This document shows, in pieces, positions 1-7,531 of a stretch of 64,000 bases of DNA. Position numbers and translations under genes: made by a program. Every line of letters starts with the position of its first letter. Position 1 is the first letter of the stretch. The DNA is from Planctomycetota bacterium (lineage in GTDB: Bacteria; Planctomycetota; PLA2; JAEUHO01): assembly GCA_020851795.1 (NCBI GenBank), contig JADZCA010000062.1, positions 1 through 64,000 on the forward strand, given 5' to 3'. Under the pieces are notes generated by a model. The model was given only the letters and a program-made list of their open reading frames with translations. It made no database searches and was not told the DNA's origin.

Positions 1-105
1 GGACCCCTGCCCGCCTCGGTGAGTGGACCGCGCTGCGGCAACAGGCCGACGAACGCGCCGCGCGGCCGCCCGAGCGGGTGGAAACGTACGCGGCTCGGTA
101 CCGCG
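1..105. repeat. Palindromic repeat family A, copy 1 (left end cut by the window)
   Basis: First of four copies of an interspersed element that also occurs at 538-667, 1366-1502 and 1753-1869. The visible part holds the shared core (ACAGGCCGACGAACGCGCC) and the right terminal arm ending GTACGCGGCTCGGTACCGCG. In the complete copies the right arm is the reverse complement of the left arm over about 28 bases. It ends a few bases before the stop codon of the gene at 114. Confidence 0.75.
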
Positions 106-113
106 GAACCGCC

Positions 114-392
114 TCACGGCTTCGGTCGCCGGAAGTGGAACACGCCGGTGTTGTCGCAGAGGCAGAGCTCCCACCCGAGCTTGCCCAAGTCGTTGAGCTG
201 CTGGGTCGTCGGCCGTCCATCCCACCGGACGATCGAGGGATCGCCGTCGTCTACGCCGAGACCTCTCGCCCCGATGACGACGCGGCCGCGCAGGTACTCC
301 CACTGCTGCGGCGTCGGCGCGGCCGTCGACGGGCGCAGCGTGACGAACGCGACGGCGAGAGCAAGGAACACCAGCGAAGGAACGGCGCGCAT
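114..392 (-). CDS. Small exported DUF4177-like protein
   Basis: A 92-residue protein. The start at 392 was chosen over upstream in-frame codons because GGAGG sits about 7 bases before the ATG and because it opens with a clean Sec signal peptide (MRAVPSLVFLALAVAF... ending near ...STAA). The mature part begins with QQWEYL and ends with LGKLGWELCLCDN...FHFRRP, the pattern of DUF4177-type proteins (an aromatic-Glu-Tyr strand, then 'LGxxGWEL' near the C-terminus). The function of that family is unknown. The gene lies between copies 1 and 2 of repeat family A. Family placement is from pattern recognition only. Confidence 0.7.
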   Translation of the reverse strand: MRAVPSLVFLALAVAFVTLRPSTAAPTPQQWEYLRGRVVIGARGLGVDDGDPSIVRWDGRPTTQQLNDLGKLGWELCLCDNTGVFHFRRPKP

Positions 393-537
393 CGGGAGTC
401 CTCCAAGGTTCAAGGTAGGTCGATCGCCCATCGGACGGCAATGGCCGGTGCGACGACGTGTCCCCGCGTGACGGGGCGGCGAGCGGCGCACCGGACGATC
501 CGCGGGTGCTCCGTCAGCGCCCCACCGCGGATCACGA

Positions 538-667
538 GCGGTACGGAGCCGCGTACCCTTCCACCAAGGGACCCCAGCGCGCCTCGGCGAGTGGACCGCG
601 CCGCGGCAACAGGCGGACGAACGCGCCGCGCGGGCGCCCGAGTTGGTGGAAACGTACGCGGTACCCC
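538..667. repeat. Palindromic repeat family A, copy 2
   Basis: Left arm GCGGTACGGAGCCGCGTACC followed by CTTCCACCAA. Right arm is TTGGTGGAAACGTACGCGG followed by TACC, the reverse complement with few mismatches. The core between the arms matches the other copies (GTGGACCGCGCCGCGGCAAC, then AGGCGGACGAACGCGCCGCG). It lies between the divergently oriented genes at 114-392 and 750-1346, so it may carry or disturb their promoters. Confidence 0.8.
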
Positions 668-749
668 CGACTTGGGAGGTAGCGTCCTGCGGTCCGTCAG
701 TTCACAGTTGGAGGGTCCGCATGCTCTCCCTGGCAAGGCGGGTGCGCGC

Positions 750-1346
750 ATGACGCCTGAACCGAAGCCGGGCGAGGCTGTCCTCCTGCGGAGCGTCTTC
801 CGACGTCGAGTGCGATTCACGATTCCGCACCGGTTCGTCGGAGCGGACTCGGGGCGTCTCGTGCTGTACCGCCAGCCGGGCAGCGAGGGGCGAACCGTCC
901 GCCGCGATGCGAACGGCCGCTACCTCGACCGATGGGTCCGCGGAGACGAACCTACGCCGTTCATGTGGGCGCGGACACACATGCTACTCCTCGTGAACCC
1001 GGCCGAGGCGCACTCGCTGGAGCTGTTCTGGGACGAGTCTTGGACGTTCCTTGGCTGGTACGTCAACCTCCAGTCGGTGCTCCGGCGTTCGCCGCTCGGC
1101 TGGGACATGACGGACTGGGCGCTCGACATCTGGGTGGAGCCGGATGGCACCTGGCAGTGGAAAGATGAGGAGGACTTCGCAGCGGCGCAGTGTCTCGGCG
1201 TCCTCGACGCGACGGAAGCGGCGGCGGTACGAGCGGAGGGCGAACGCGTGATCGCTGCGCACCCATGGCCGACGGGTTGGGAGGCGTGGCGACCGCCCGC
1301 CGACTGGGGTCCTCTCGCGTTGCCGACGGGGTGGAACACACTCTGA
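750..1346 (+). CDS. DUF402 (FomD-like) family protein
   Basis: A 198-residue protein starting at ATG 750; upstream codons in the same frame run through repeat DNA and are not credible. It contains the DUF402 pattern: an N-terminal beta barrel with Arg-rich strands, then LFWDESWTFLGWYVNLQ, RRSPLGWDMTDWALDIWVEP, WQWKDEEDFAAAQCLGVLD and AAAVRAEGERVI. FomD, the characterised member, hydrolyses nucleotidyl-phosphonate intermediates in fosfomycin synthesis. Most relatives, including nucleoside-diphosphate phosphatases of this fold, act on nucleotides. The acidic residues in DWALDIWVEPDG and KDEED would bind metal. No phosphonate or other pathway genes are near, so the substrate is unknown. Confidence 0.8.
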   Translation: MTPEPKPGEAVLLRSVFRRRVRFTIPHRFVGADSGRLVLYRQPGSEGRTVRRDANGRYLDRWVRGDEPTPFMWARTHMLLLVNPAEAHSLELFWDESWTFLGWYVNLQSVLRRSPLGWDMTDWALDIWVEPDGTWQWKDEEDFAAAQCLGVLDATEAAAVRAEGERVIAAHPWPTGWEAWRPPADWGPLALPTGWNTL

Positions 1347-1365
1347 CCGCGTCGGGTGCGGGCCG

Positions 1366-1502
1366 TGCGGTCCCGAGCCGCGTCCCTTTCCGCCCGGTGG
1401 ATTCCTGCCCGCCTCGGTGAGTCGACCGCGCCGCGGCAACAGGCGGACGAACGCGCCGCGCGACCGTCCGAGTTGGTGGAAACGTACGCGGCTCGGTACC
1501 CG
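1366..1502. repeat. Palindromic repeat family A, copy 3
   Basis: Left arm GCGGTCCCGAGCCGCGTCCC then TTTCCGCCC. Right arm is TTGGTGGAAACGTACGCGG then CTCGGTACC. The core is almost identical to copy 2. It fills the gap between the convergent stop codons of the DUF402 gene (1346) and the small membrane protein (1507), a position where a bidirectional terminator would be expected. Confidence 0.8.
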
Positions 1503-1506
1503 CGCG

Positions 1507-1713
1507 TCACACCCGCGCGCGCTTGCGTCGCGATCCCACGAGGATCGCCGTCACGCCGAGGACGACGAGGGCCGCCCCGCCAAAGATCAACTCCGCCATC
1601 GGAAAGAACCCGAGCCCGAGGAGCGACAGGAAGAGACCGATCAGCACCGCCTGGGCGCCGGCGAGTTGCAGGATCCCGCCTCGATTGCGGGCGGGTCGCT
1701 CGGCGTCGGTCAT
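1507..1713 (-). CDS. Small two-helix membrane protein, unknown function
   Basis: A 68-residue protein. The start ATG at 1713 gives a short charged N-terminus (MTDAERPARNRGG) followed by two hydrophobic helices, about residues 16-37 and 39-60, and a basic tail SRRKRARV. This predicts a hairpin with both ends in the cytoplasm. The gene stands alone between repeat copies 3 and 4. I do not recognise a named family; such small hairpin proteins are common in this kind of genome. Confidence 0.6.
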   Translation of the reverse strand: MTDAERPARNRGGILQLAGAQAVLIGLFLSLLGLGFFPMAELIFGGAALVVLGVTAILVGSRRKRARV

Positions 1714-1752
1714 GCGCTCAATGGTAGCGCGACGCTCGCGGCGGGGGTGTGG

Positions 1753-1869
1753 GCGGTACCGAGACGCGTACCTTTCCACCAAGTCGAGTACTGCGCGCCG
1801 CGGCGACGGGCAGACGAACGCGCCGCACGGCCGCCCGAGCGGGCGGAATCGTACGCGGTTCGGTGCCGC
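1753..1869. repeat. Palindromic repeat family A, copy 4 (most diverged)
   Basis: Left arm GCGGTACCGAGACGCGTACC then TTTCCACCAA. Right arm is GCGGAATCGTACGCGGTTCG then GTGCCGC. It is shorter and more diverged in the core than the other copies. It ends 17 bases before the stop codon of the gene at 1887. Confidence 0.7.
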
Positions 1870-1886
1870 GGTAGCCCGGCGTGCCT

Positions 1887-2834
1887 TCACTCGCGCTCGT
1901 CGAGGTCCAAGACGACATCCGTCGTGCCGGCTTCGACCTCCTTGGACACGTCGATGATCTCGCCGGCGTGGGTCCCCGCATGGACCCGATACGTGCCTGG
2001 AGGCAGACCGCGCACGCGGAAAGACCCATCGCTCTGGACTCGGGTTCGTGCGACGCTGAGGCCGGACGCAGGCCCGCGCTGGCCTCGCAGATAGACGTCT
2101 ACCCGGAAGTGCGCGAGGCTGCCTCGCCACTCCTTCTTGCACGCAAGGAGGGACTGCGACGCTCGGACCTTGCCGGCGATGTCCCTGACCTCGTGGCGCT
2201 CGATGCGCTGCTCGGCGTCCCCGGGCTTCAGGCCCGTGGCGCGGACATGTCGCTGATCGAGCTCTGCTTCGGCCCACAGCTCGAACGTGCGGTCGGCAGG
2301 CAGCGCGACGAACCGAGCCCAACCGTCCTCGCGGAGGGGCGTCCAGCGCCAGTCGCTCGTACCGTCGGGCTCCTCCCACGTCACGCGCGCCCCCCGCACC
2401 TGCTCGCCGGGCACGTAGCCGACGATGCGCACGAGCAGCTGCGGGCCGGGATCGAGCACGATCTCGAGGTCGCGCACACCCGCCCGGGTCTCGACCTCCT
2501 TCGTCGCCTGCGTCGAGGCGACGCCGGTCGGCGCGAGCCGTTGCGCCGCCCAGAAGTCGCCCGTCGTCACGAGGACCTTCGCCGGTCCTCGGGGGACGTT
2601 CTCGATCTGGAATCGCCCGTGCACGTCCGTGCGCCAGGCGGGAGGACTGCTGTGGGGGTTGCGGTGGCCCTCCACCTCGACCCACACGGCCGGCATGGGG
2701 CAGCCCTGCGGGTCGCGGACGACGCCTGCGATCGGCAGCGTCGCGGGGCCCGTCTCGTCGCCGGCGCGAGCGATTCCCAAGCCCGCCGCAACCGCGAGCG
2801 CCGCGAGCAACGGAGCGCGGAGGAACGAGGTCAC
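1887..2834 (-). CDS. Exported carboxypeptidase-regulatory-like repeat protein
   Basis: A 315-residue protein from GTG 2834, with GAGGAG about 7 bases upstream. This start opens directly on a signal peptide (TSFLRAPLLAALAVAAGL... to about residue 23). The mature chain has Cna-B/carboxypeptidase-regulatory modules: PIAGVVRDPQGCPMPAVWV followed by DVHGRFQIENVPRGPAKVLV, and a C-terminal module ending GSFRVRGLPPGTYRVHAG. Such modules are non-catalytic beta sandwiches used as stalks or structural units in exported proteins. It is one of four such genes in this window and diverges from the CHAT gene at 3001. Confidence 0.75.
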   Translation of the reverse strand: MTSFLRAPLLAALAVAAGLGIARAGDETGPATLPIAGVVRDPQGCPMPAVWVEVEGHRNPHSSPPAWRTDVHGRFQIENVPRGPAKVLVTTGDFWAAQRLAPTGVASTQATKEVETRAGVRDLEIVLDPGPQLLVRIVGYVPGEQVRGARVTWEEPDGTSDWRWTPLREDGWARFVALPADRTFELWAEAELDQRHVRATGLKPGDAEQRIERHEVRDIAGKVRASQSLLACKKEWRGSLAHFRVDVYLRGQRGPASGLSVARTRVQSDGSFRVRGLPPGTYRVHAGTHAGEIIDVSKEVEAGTTDVVLDLDERE

Positions 2835-3000
2835 GACGAGGCTCCTCGGCGATGAGTGTAGCCACCCGCTCGCGACGCGTGACCGGGCGTTGCCGCGGGC
2901 CAACCCGTGGACGGGTCCCGACGCCGTTCCGTGTCCCACGCGGCCCGGCGAACGGCGCCCCCGGGGGGCCTCGGTATCCTCTCCGGCCCGGAGGCCCCGC

Positions 3001-6000
3001 ATGCGGACCTGGTTCGCCCTCGCGCTCGCCCTTGTCGCGGCCACCCCCGCGTTCGCGCAGGACGCGGGACCCGCGTCGGGGCCTCCGGGCGCCGCCCCGG
3101 CCGCCCCCGCGCCGGTGCCGCCGGAGGCCGTGGCCGACCGCGTCGTCGCGGCCTTCGAGGCGAAGGACGAGGCGCGCCTGCGCTCGCTCGCGTCCGCCGA
3201 CGCGCCCGACCCGTGGCTCGTCGCCGACGAGCTGGTGCGCCGCGGCGCCCTCGACGCGGCGGCGGCCTTCGCGGGGGCCGCGCCGCGGCCCGACGTCGAA
3301 GGGCTCGCGGCTTACGTCGCCGGCCGTCGCGGCCGCGCGGAGGATCCCGCGCGGCGGCGGGCGGTCGTCGAGGGCAACGCCGCCCTCGCCGCGGGGCGCG
3401 CGCAGGACGCGCTCGCGGCCACCGAGGCCGCGCCTTCGGGCGCCGCCGACGACGTGCTGGCGGTGCGCCGCCTCGGCCTGCGCGGGGCCGCGATGGCCAC
3501 GCTCGGGCGCGGCGCCGACGCGACGGCGTCGTTCGCCGAGGCGGCGGAGGCGGCCGAGCGGCTGGGGTGGCTCGCTCGCGCGGCGGTGCTGCTCGAGCAG
3601 GCCGCGCGCGTCGCGCTCGGCGAGGGCCGTGCGGCCGACGCGGCGCCTCGGCTCGAGCGGCTCGTGGCCGTGGCGCGGCGGCGTCGCGACGCGAGGGGCG
3701 AGGCCTCCGCGCTGTCGGGCCTCGCCTTCGCGGCGACGCGCACGGGCGACGTCAAGGCCGCCGTCGCCGCGCTCGAGCGCGCCGTGGACGCGTGGCAGGC
3801 GGCGGGGGACGCCCGCGAGTCGCTCGCCGCCCGCCTCGAGCTGGGCGAACGACTCGTGGACGCCGGCGAGGCCGCGCGCGCCGTGACCACGCTCGAGGGC
3901 GCGGTCGCGGCGGCGCAGGCGGTCGGCGTGCGCGAGGCGCTCGGCCAGGCGCTGCTCGGGCTCGCCCACGCCCGCTCCGCCGCGGGCGACCTCCCGGGCG
4001 CCGTCGCCGGATGGGAACGCGCGTTGACGGAGTTCGAGGCCGTCGGCGACGTCGCGGGACAGGCCGCGGCGGCGATCAACCTCGGCGCCGCCTTCGCCGA
4101 CGGGCCGCTGCGCGACGACGAGCGCGCCGCCCGTCACTTGGAGCAGGGGATCGCCGCGGCCGTGACGGCGGGGGACCCCGAAGGCGAGCGCATCGCTTCC
4201 CGCCAGCTCGGCCGTCTGCGCGCGTCGCTGGGCGAGCGGGAGGCGGCGAGGGCGGCGTTCGCGCGCGAGATCGAGCTCTCCGAGCGGGTCGGCGAGGCGG
4301 CGCTGGCCGCGTCGCTGATCGACGCGGGGACGCGCCTCGCGCGCCCGCCCTCGTTCGACGGCGCGACCGCCACGGCGTGGCTCGAGCGCGGGCGCACGCT
4401 CGCCGAACGCCTCGGCCAGCGGCGGTGGGTGGTCAACGCGACGGTGGGGCTCGCCGACGTCGCGCGGGAGTCGGGCCGGCTCGGCGACGCGGAGGCTGCG
4501 TTCCGCCGCGCCGCCCAGCTCGCCGAGGAGGCGGGCGAGGTCGGCGCCCGCGGGGGCGCGCTCGTCGGGCTCGCCGACCTCGCGGTGCGGCGCGGCGAGC
4601 TCGACGCGGCGCTCACGCTCGTGCGGGAGGCGCTCGCGGCGGCCGAGAAGGCCGGGGCGCCCACGGTCGCGGCCGGCGCGCACGAGCAGGCGGCGCGCGC
4701 GCACGAGGCCCGTCGGGCCTACCCGGAGGCCGTGTCCGCCTTCCAGCGCGCGATCGAGGCGGCCGAGCCGCTCGGGGACACGAGGCGCACCTCGGACCTG
4801 CTGCGCGGCCTGGGCAACGTGCTGCTCACGCACGCCGACTTCGCCCGCGCGCTCGCGGCGTTCCAGCGCGCGCTCGCGCTCGACGAGGCGCGCAAGGACC
4901 GCGCGTCGCAGGCGGAGTCGCTGCTGGGCATCGGCGTGGCGCAGAACAACCTCGGCGCCTACGCCCGGGCCTTCGAGGCCACCGAGCGCGCGCACGCGCT
5001 CCAGCTCGCGCTCGGCGACCGCAGGGGCGCGGCGATGACGCTGTGCAACCTCGGCGTGCTCTCCTGGGCCCTCGGCGACGTCGCCAAGGCGCTCGACGCG
5101 TACGAGCGCGCCCTCGCGGAGCACCGCGCGGTCGGGGACCGCACGAGCGAGGCGACGACGCTCGGCAACGTCGCCGCCGCGCGCGAGCGTCTCGGCGACG
5201 CGAAGGCGGCGATCCCGCTGCACGAGCAGGCGCTGGCGGCGTGGGAACGGCTCGGGGACCCGGCGGGGGCGGCGCGCGCGCGCCTCAACCTCGGCACCGC
5301 GATCGCGGCGACGGGCGACCGCGAGCGCGGGCTCGCAACCTGCGAGAAGGCCCTCGCCGAGCTCGAGGCGGCGGGAGACCGACGCGGCGCGGCGTGGGCC
5401 GTCGCACGCATCGGCGACCTCCAGCGCGACCTCGGGAACCTGCCCAAGGCGGTCGCCTCGTACGAGCGCGCGGCCCGCGCAGCCGAGAAGCTCGGCCTGC
5501 AGGCGGTGCTGGTCGGCGCGCTCGAGGACCTCGCCCTCGCGCGGCTCGAGCTGGGCGACCCGGGGCGCGCGCTCGCCGAGGCCCACCGCGCCGTCGAGCT
5601 GCTCAAGCGCCTCGTCGGCGGGCTGGGCGAGCAGCAGGGGACCAGCGCGCGCAGCGAGCACGCGCGTCTCTTCTCGACGGGCGTGCGGGCCGCCGCGCGC
5701 CTCGACGACGTGGCCGAGGCGGTGTTCTTCCTCGAGAGCGGGCGTGCGGGGTCGTTGCTCGAGTCGCTCGGCGCCCGAGACCAGCTTCGGAGGACCTCGC
5801 TCCCGCCCGAGCTGCGCGCCGCCGAGGCCGAGGCGCGGGCCGCGGAGGCTCGTGCGCTCGTCGCGTACACGCAGGCGCTCGAGGCGGGCGACCGCGCGAC
5901 GGTGCGCGCGCGCAGCGCCGACCTCGCGTCGGCGAGGGCGCAGGTCGGCGAAGTCGCCGAGCGCATCGAGCGCGAGGCCAAGCGCGACGCACAGCTGCCG

Positions 6001-7089
6001 TACCCGGTCGCGACGCCGGTCGAGGACGTGCAGCGCCTCCTCGCCGACGGCGACGTGCTCGTGCTCTTCGGGCTCGCCGAACCGCAGGCGGAGGCGCACG
6101 CGGTCGTGCTGACGCGCGCCGAGGCCCGCATCGTCGCGCTCGGCCCGACGCAGGCGGTGCTCGACGCGTGCGAGGCGCTCGACGCCTCCGACCCCGACGC
6201 CGACCCGACGCCCGCGCTGGCCCGCCTGCGCGCGCTGCTCGTCGAGCCGCTCGGGCTGCCGCCCGCCACGCGGCGCCTCCTCGTGTCGCCCGACGGTCCG
6301 CTCGGCTACGTGCCCTTCGCCGCGCTCGTCCCCGGGCTCGACGTCGCGTTCGAGGCCTCGGGCTCGGCCTATGGCGTGCTGCTCGACGACCACGCCGACC
6401 CGGGTGAGAAGGTGCTCGCGCTCGCCGACCCCGACTACGCCGCGAAGTTCGACGCGAAGGCGCTCGAGCTCTACGCGCCGGAACGCGGCGCGGGTGCCCC
6501 CGCGGCCACGCGGGGCCCGCGGCTCGTGCCGCTCCCCGGCACGCGCGCCGAGGCCGACGCGGTCGCCGACGTGAAGCTGCTCGGCAAGGACGCGTGCGAG
6601 GCCGGGCTGCACGCGGCGCTCGCGAGCACGGGCGCGCGGTGGCGCGCGGTGCACTTCGCCTGCCACGGGCTCGTGGACCCGGAGCGGCCGGCGCTCTCCT
6701 CGCTCGCGCTCACGCCCGACGCGGGCAACGACGGGTTCCTGACCGCGCTCGAGGTGCTCCGGCTGCGGATCCGCGCGGACCTGGTGGTGCTGTCGGCGTG
6801 CGAGACGGGCAAGGGCAAGATCGTGAGCGGCGAGGGGATCGTGGGGCTCACGCGGTCGTTCACGTTCGCGGGGAGCCCGCGGGTGCTCTGCTCCCTGTGG
6901 AAGGTGGACGACGAGGCGACGAGCGCCTTGATGCGGAAGTTCTACGAGCTTTGGAACCCGAGGACGGGTTCCAAGGGCATGGGAACGGCCGCCGCGCTGC
7001 GCGCCGCGCAGGAACACGTCCGCAGTCAGGAGAAGTGGAAGCACCCGTACTACTGGGCGGCGTGGGTGCTCTGGGGGCTGCCCTCCTGA
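3001..7089 (+). CDS. Exported TPR-CHAT (caspase-like) protein
   Basis: A 1362-residue protein. The start at ATG 3001 opens on a Sec signal peptide (MRTWFALALALVAATPAFAQ). Next is a short Ala/Pro linker, then a long TPR array from about residue 150 to 880 (recurring LGxxxxAxxxxxxAL...Y..A pattern), a coiled region, and a C-terminal CHAT domain from about 1010. The peptidase dyad is intact: His1222 in HFACHG and Cys1267 in LSACETG. The end GTAAALRAAQE...PYYWAAWVLWGLP is typical of CHAT proteins. CHAT peptidases are clan CD relatives of caspases. TPR-CHAT fusions are common in Planctomycetota, but a signal peptide places this one outside the cytoplasm. It stands alone as a transcription unit. 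Substrate is unknown. Confidence 0.85.
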   Translation: MRTWFALALALVAATPAFAQDAGPASGPPGAAPAAPAPVPPEAVADRVVAAFEAKDEARLRSLASADAPDPWLVADELVRRGALDAAAAFAGAAPRPDVEGLAAYVAGRRGRAEDPARRRAVVEGNAALAAGRAQDALAATEAAPSGAADDVLAVRRLGLRGAAMATLGRGADATASFAEAAEAAERLGWLARAAVLLEQAARVALGEGRAADAAPRLERLVAVARRRRDARGEASALSGLAFAATRTGDVKAAVAALERAVDAWQAAGDARESLAARLELGERLVDAGEAARAVTTLEGAVAAAQAVGVREALGQALLGLAHARSAAGDLPGAVAGWERALTEFEAVGDVAGQAAAAINLGAAFADGPLRDDERAARHLEQGIAAAVTAGDPEGERIASRQLGRLRASLGEREAARAAFAREIELSERVGEAALAASLIDAGTRLARPPSFDGATATAWLERGRTLAERLGQRRWVVNATVGLADVARESGRLGDAEAAFRRAAQLAEEAGEVGARGGALVGLADLAVRRGELDAALTLVREALAAAEKAGAPTVAAGAHEQAARAHEARRAYPEAVSAFQRAIEAAEPLGDTRRTSDLLRGLGNVLLTHADFARALAAFQRALALDEARKDRASQAESLLGIGVAQNNLGAYARAFEATERAHALQLALGDRRGAAMTLCNLGVLSWALGDVAKALDAYERALAEHRAVGDRTSEATTLGNVAAARERLGDAKAAIPLHEQALAAWERLGDPAGAARARLNLGTAIAATGDRERGLATCEKALAELEAAGDRRGAAWAVARIGDLQRDLGNLPKAVASYERAARAAEKLGLQAVLVGALEDLALARLELGDPGRALAEAHRAVELLKRLVGGLGEQQGTSARSEHARLFSTGVRAAARLDDVAEAVFFLESGRAGSLLESLGARDQLRRTSLPPELRAAEAEARAAEARALVAYTQALEAGDRATVRARSADLASARAQVGEVAERIEREAKRDAQLPYPVATPVEDVQRLLADGDVLVLFGLAEPQAEAHAVVLTRAEARIVALGPTQAVLDACEALDASDPDADPTPALARLRALLVEPLGLPPATRRLLVSPDGPLGYVPFAALVPGLDVAFEASGSAYGVLLDDHADPGEKVLALADPDYAAKFDAKALELYAPERGAGAPAATRGPRLVPLPGTRAEADAVADVKLLGKDACEAGLHAALASTGARWRAVHFACHGLVDPERPALSSLALTPDAGNDGFLTALEVLRLRIRADLVVLSACETGKGKIVSGEGIVGLTRSFTFAGSPRVLCSLWKVDDEATSALMRKFYELWNPRTGSKGMGTAAALRAAQEHVRSQEKWKHPYYWAAWVLWGLPS

Positions 7090-7330
7090 GCCGGGCCCGC
7101 CCCGTTCGCCCGCCGACGAGGCGGCGTCGTCGACGCCGACCCGGACGGGCGTCGAGCGGTGCGGCGATTCGATCGTCCGTCGCCACGCGTCGTTCGCATC
7201 CCGGCGCGGTGCCCGGAGATGCGTTCGTCGCGTCGGACGCGGGCCCGGGCGGGACCCGCGAGTCCCGACCGCGGCCTGACGTGCGTCGGGTGCTGGGCTG
7301 GCCTCGTCTTCCGTGAGCTCGGCGGGCCCG
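7090..7330. repeat. Palindromic repeat family B, copy at the CHAT gene stop
   Basis: Begins immediately after the TGA of the CHAT gene. The left end GCCGGGCCCGCC is mirrored by the right end GGCGGGCCCGCG. The right half (CGACCGCGGCCTGACGTGCG... to GTGAGCTCGGCGGG) aligns along about 165 bases with 59535-59699 downstream of asnB, roughly two thirds of positions matching by eye. The rest of the 442-base gap, 7331-7531, shows nothing I can assign. Confidence 0.6.
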
Positions 7331-7531
7331 CGCGTTCCCCTCCTCCCTTTCATTCTCCCGGTCCGTCGCCGCCTCCCCGCCGCGCGCACCGTCCGGTCCC
7401 GCGCCCGCGTCCTCCCGACGCGTCGCGTCCTCCACGTCACGGGCTCGCCGGCGAACGTCTCCCCCGCCCGCGAGGCCGCGGCCGGGCGAGCCCGCGGTGA
7501 ACCGGGCCCCGCGCGGTCCCGTTGACCTCCG

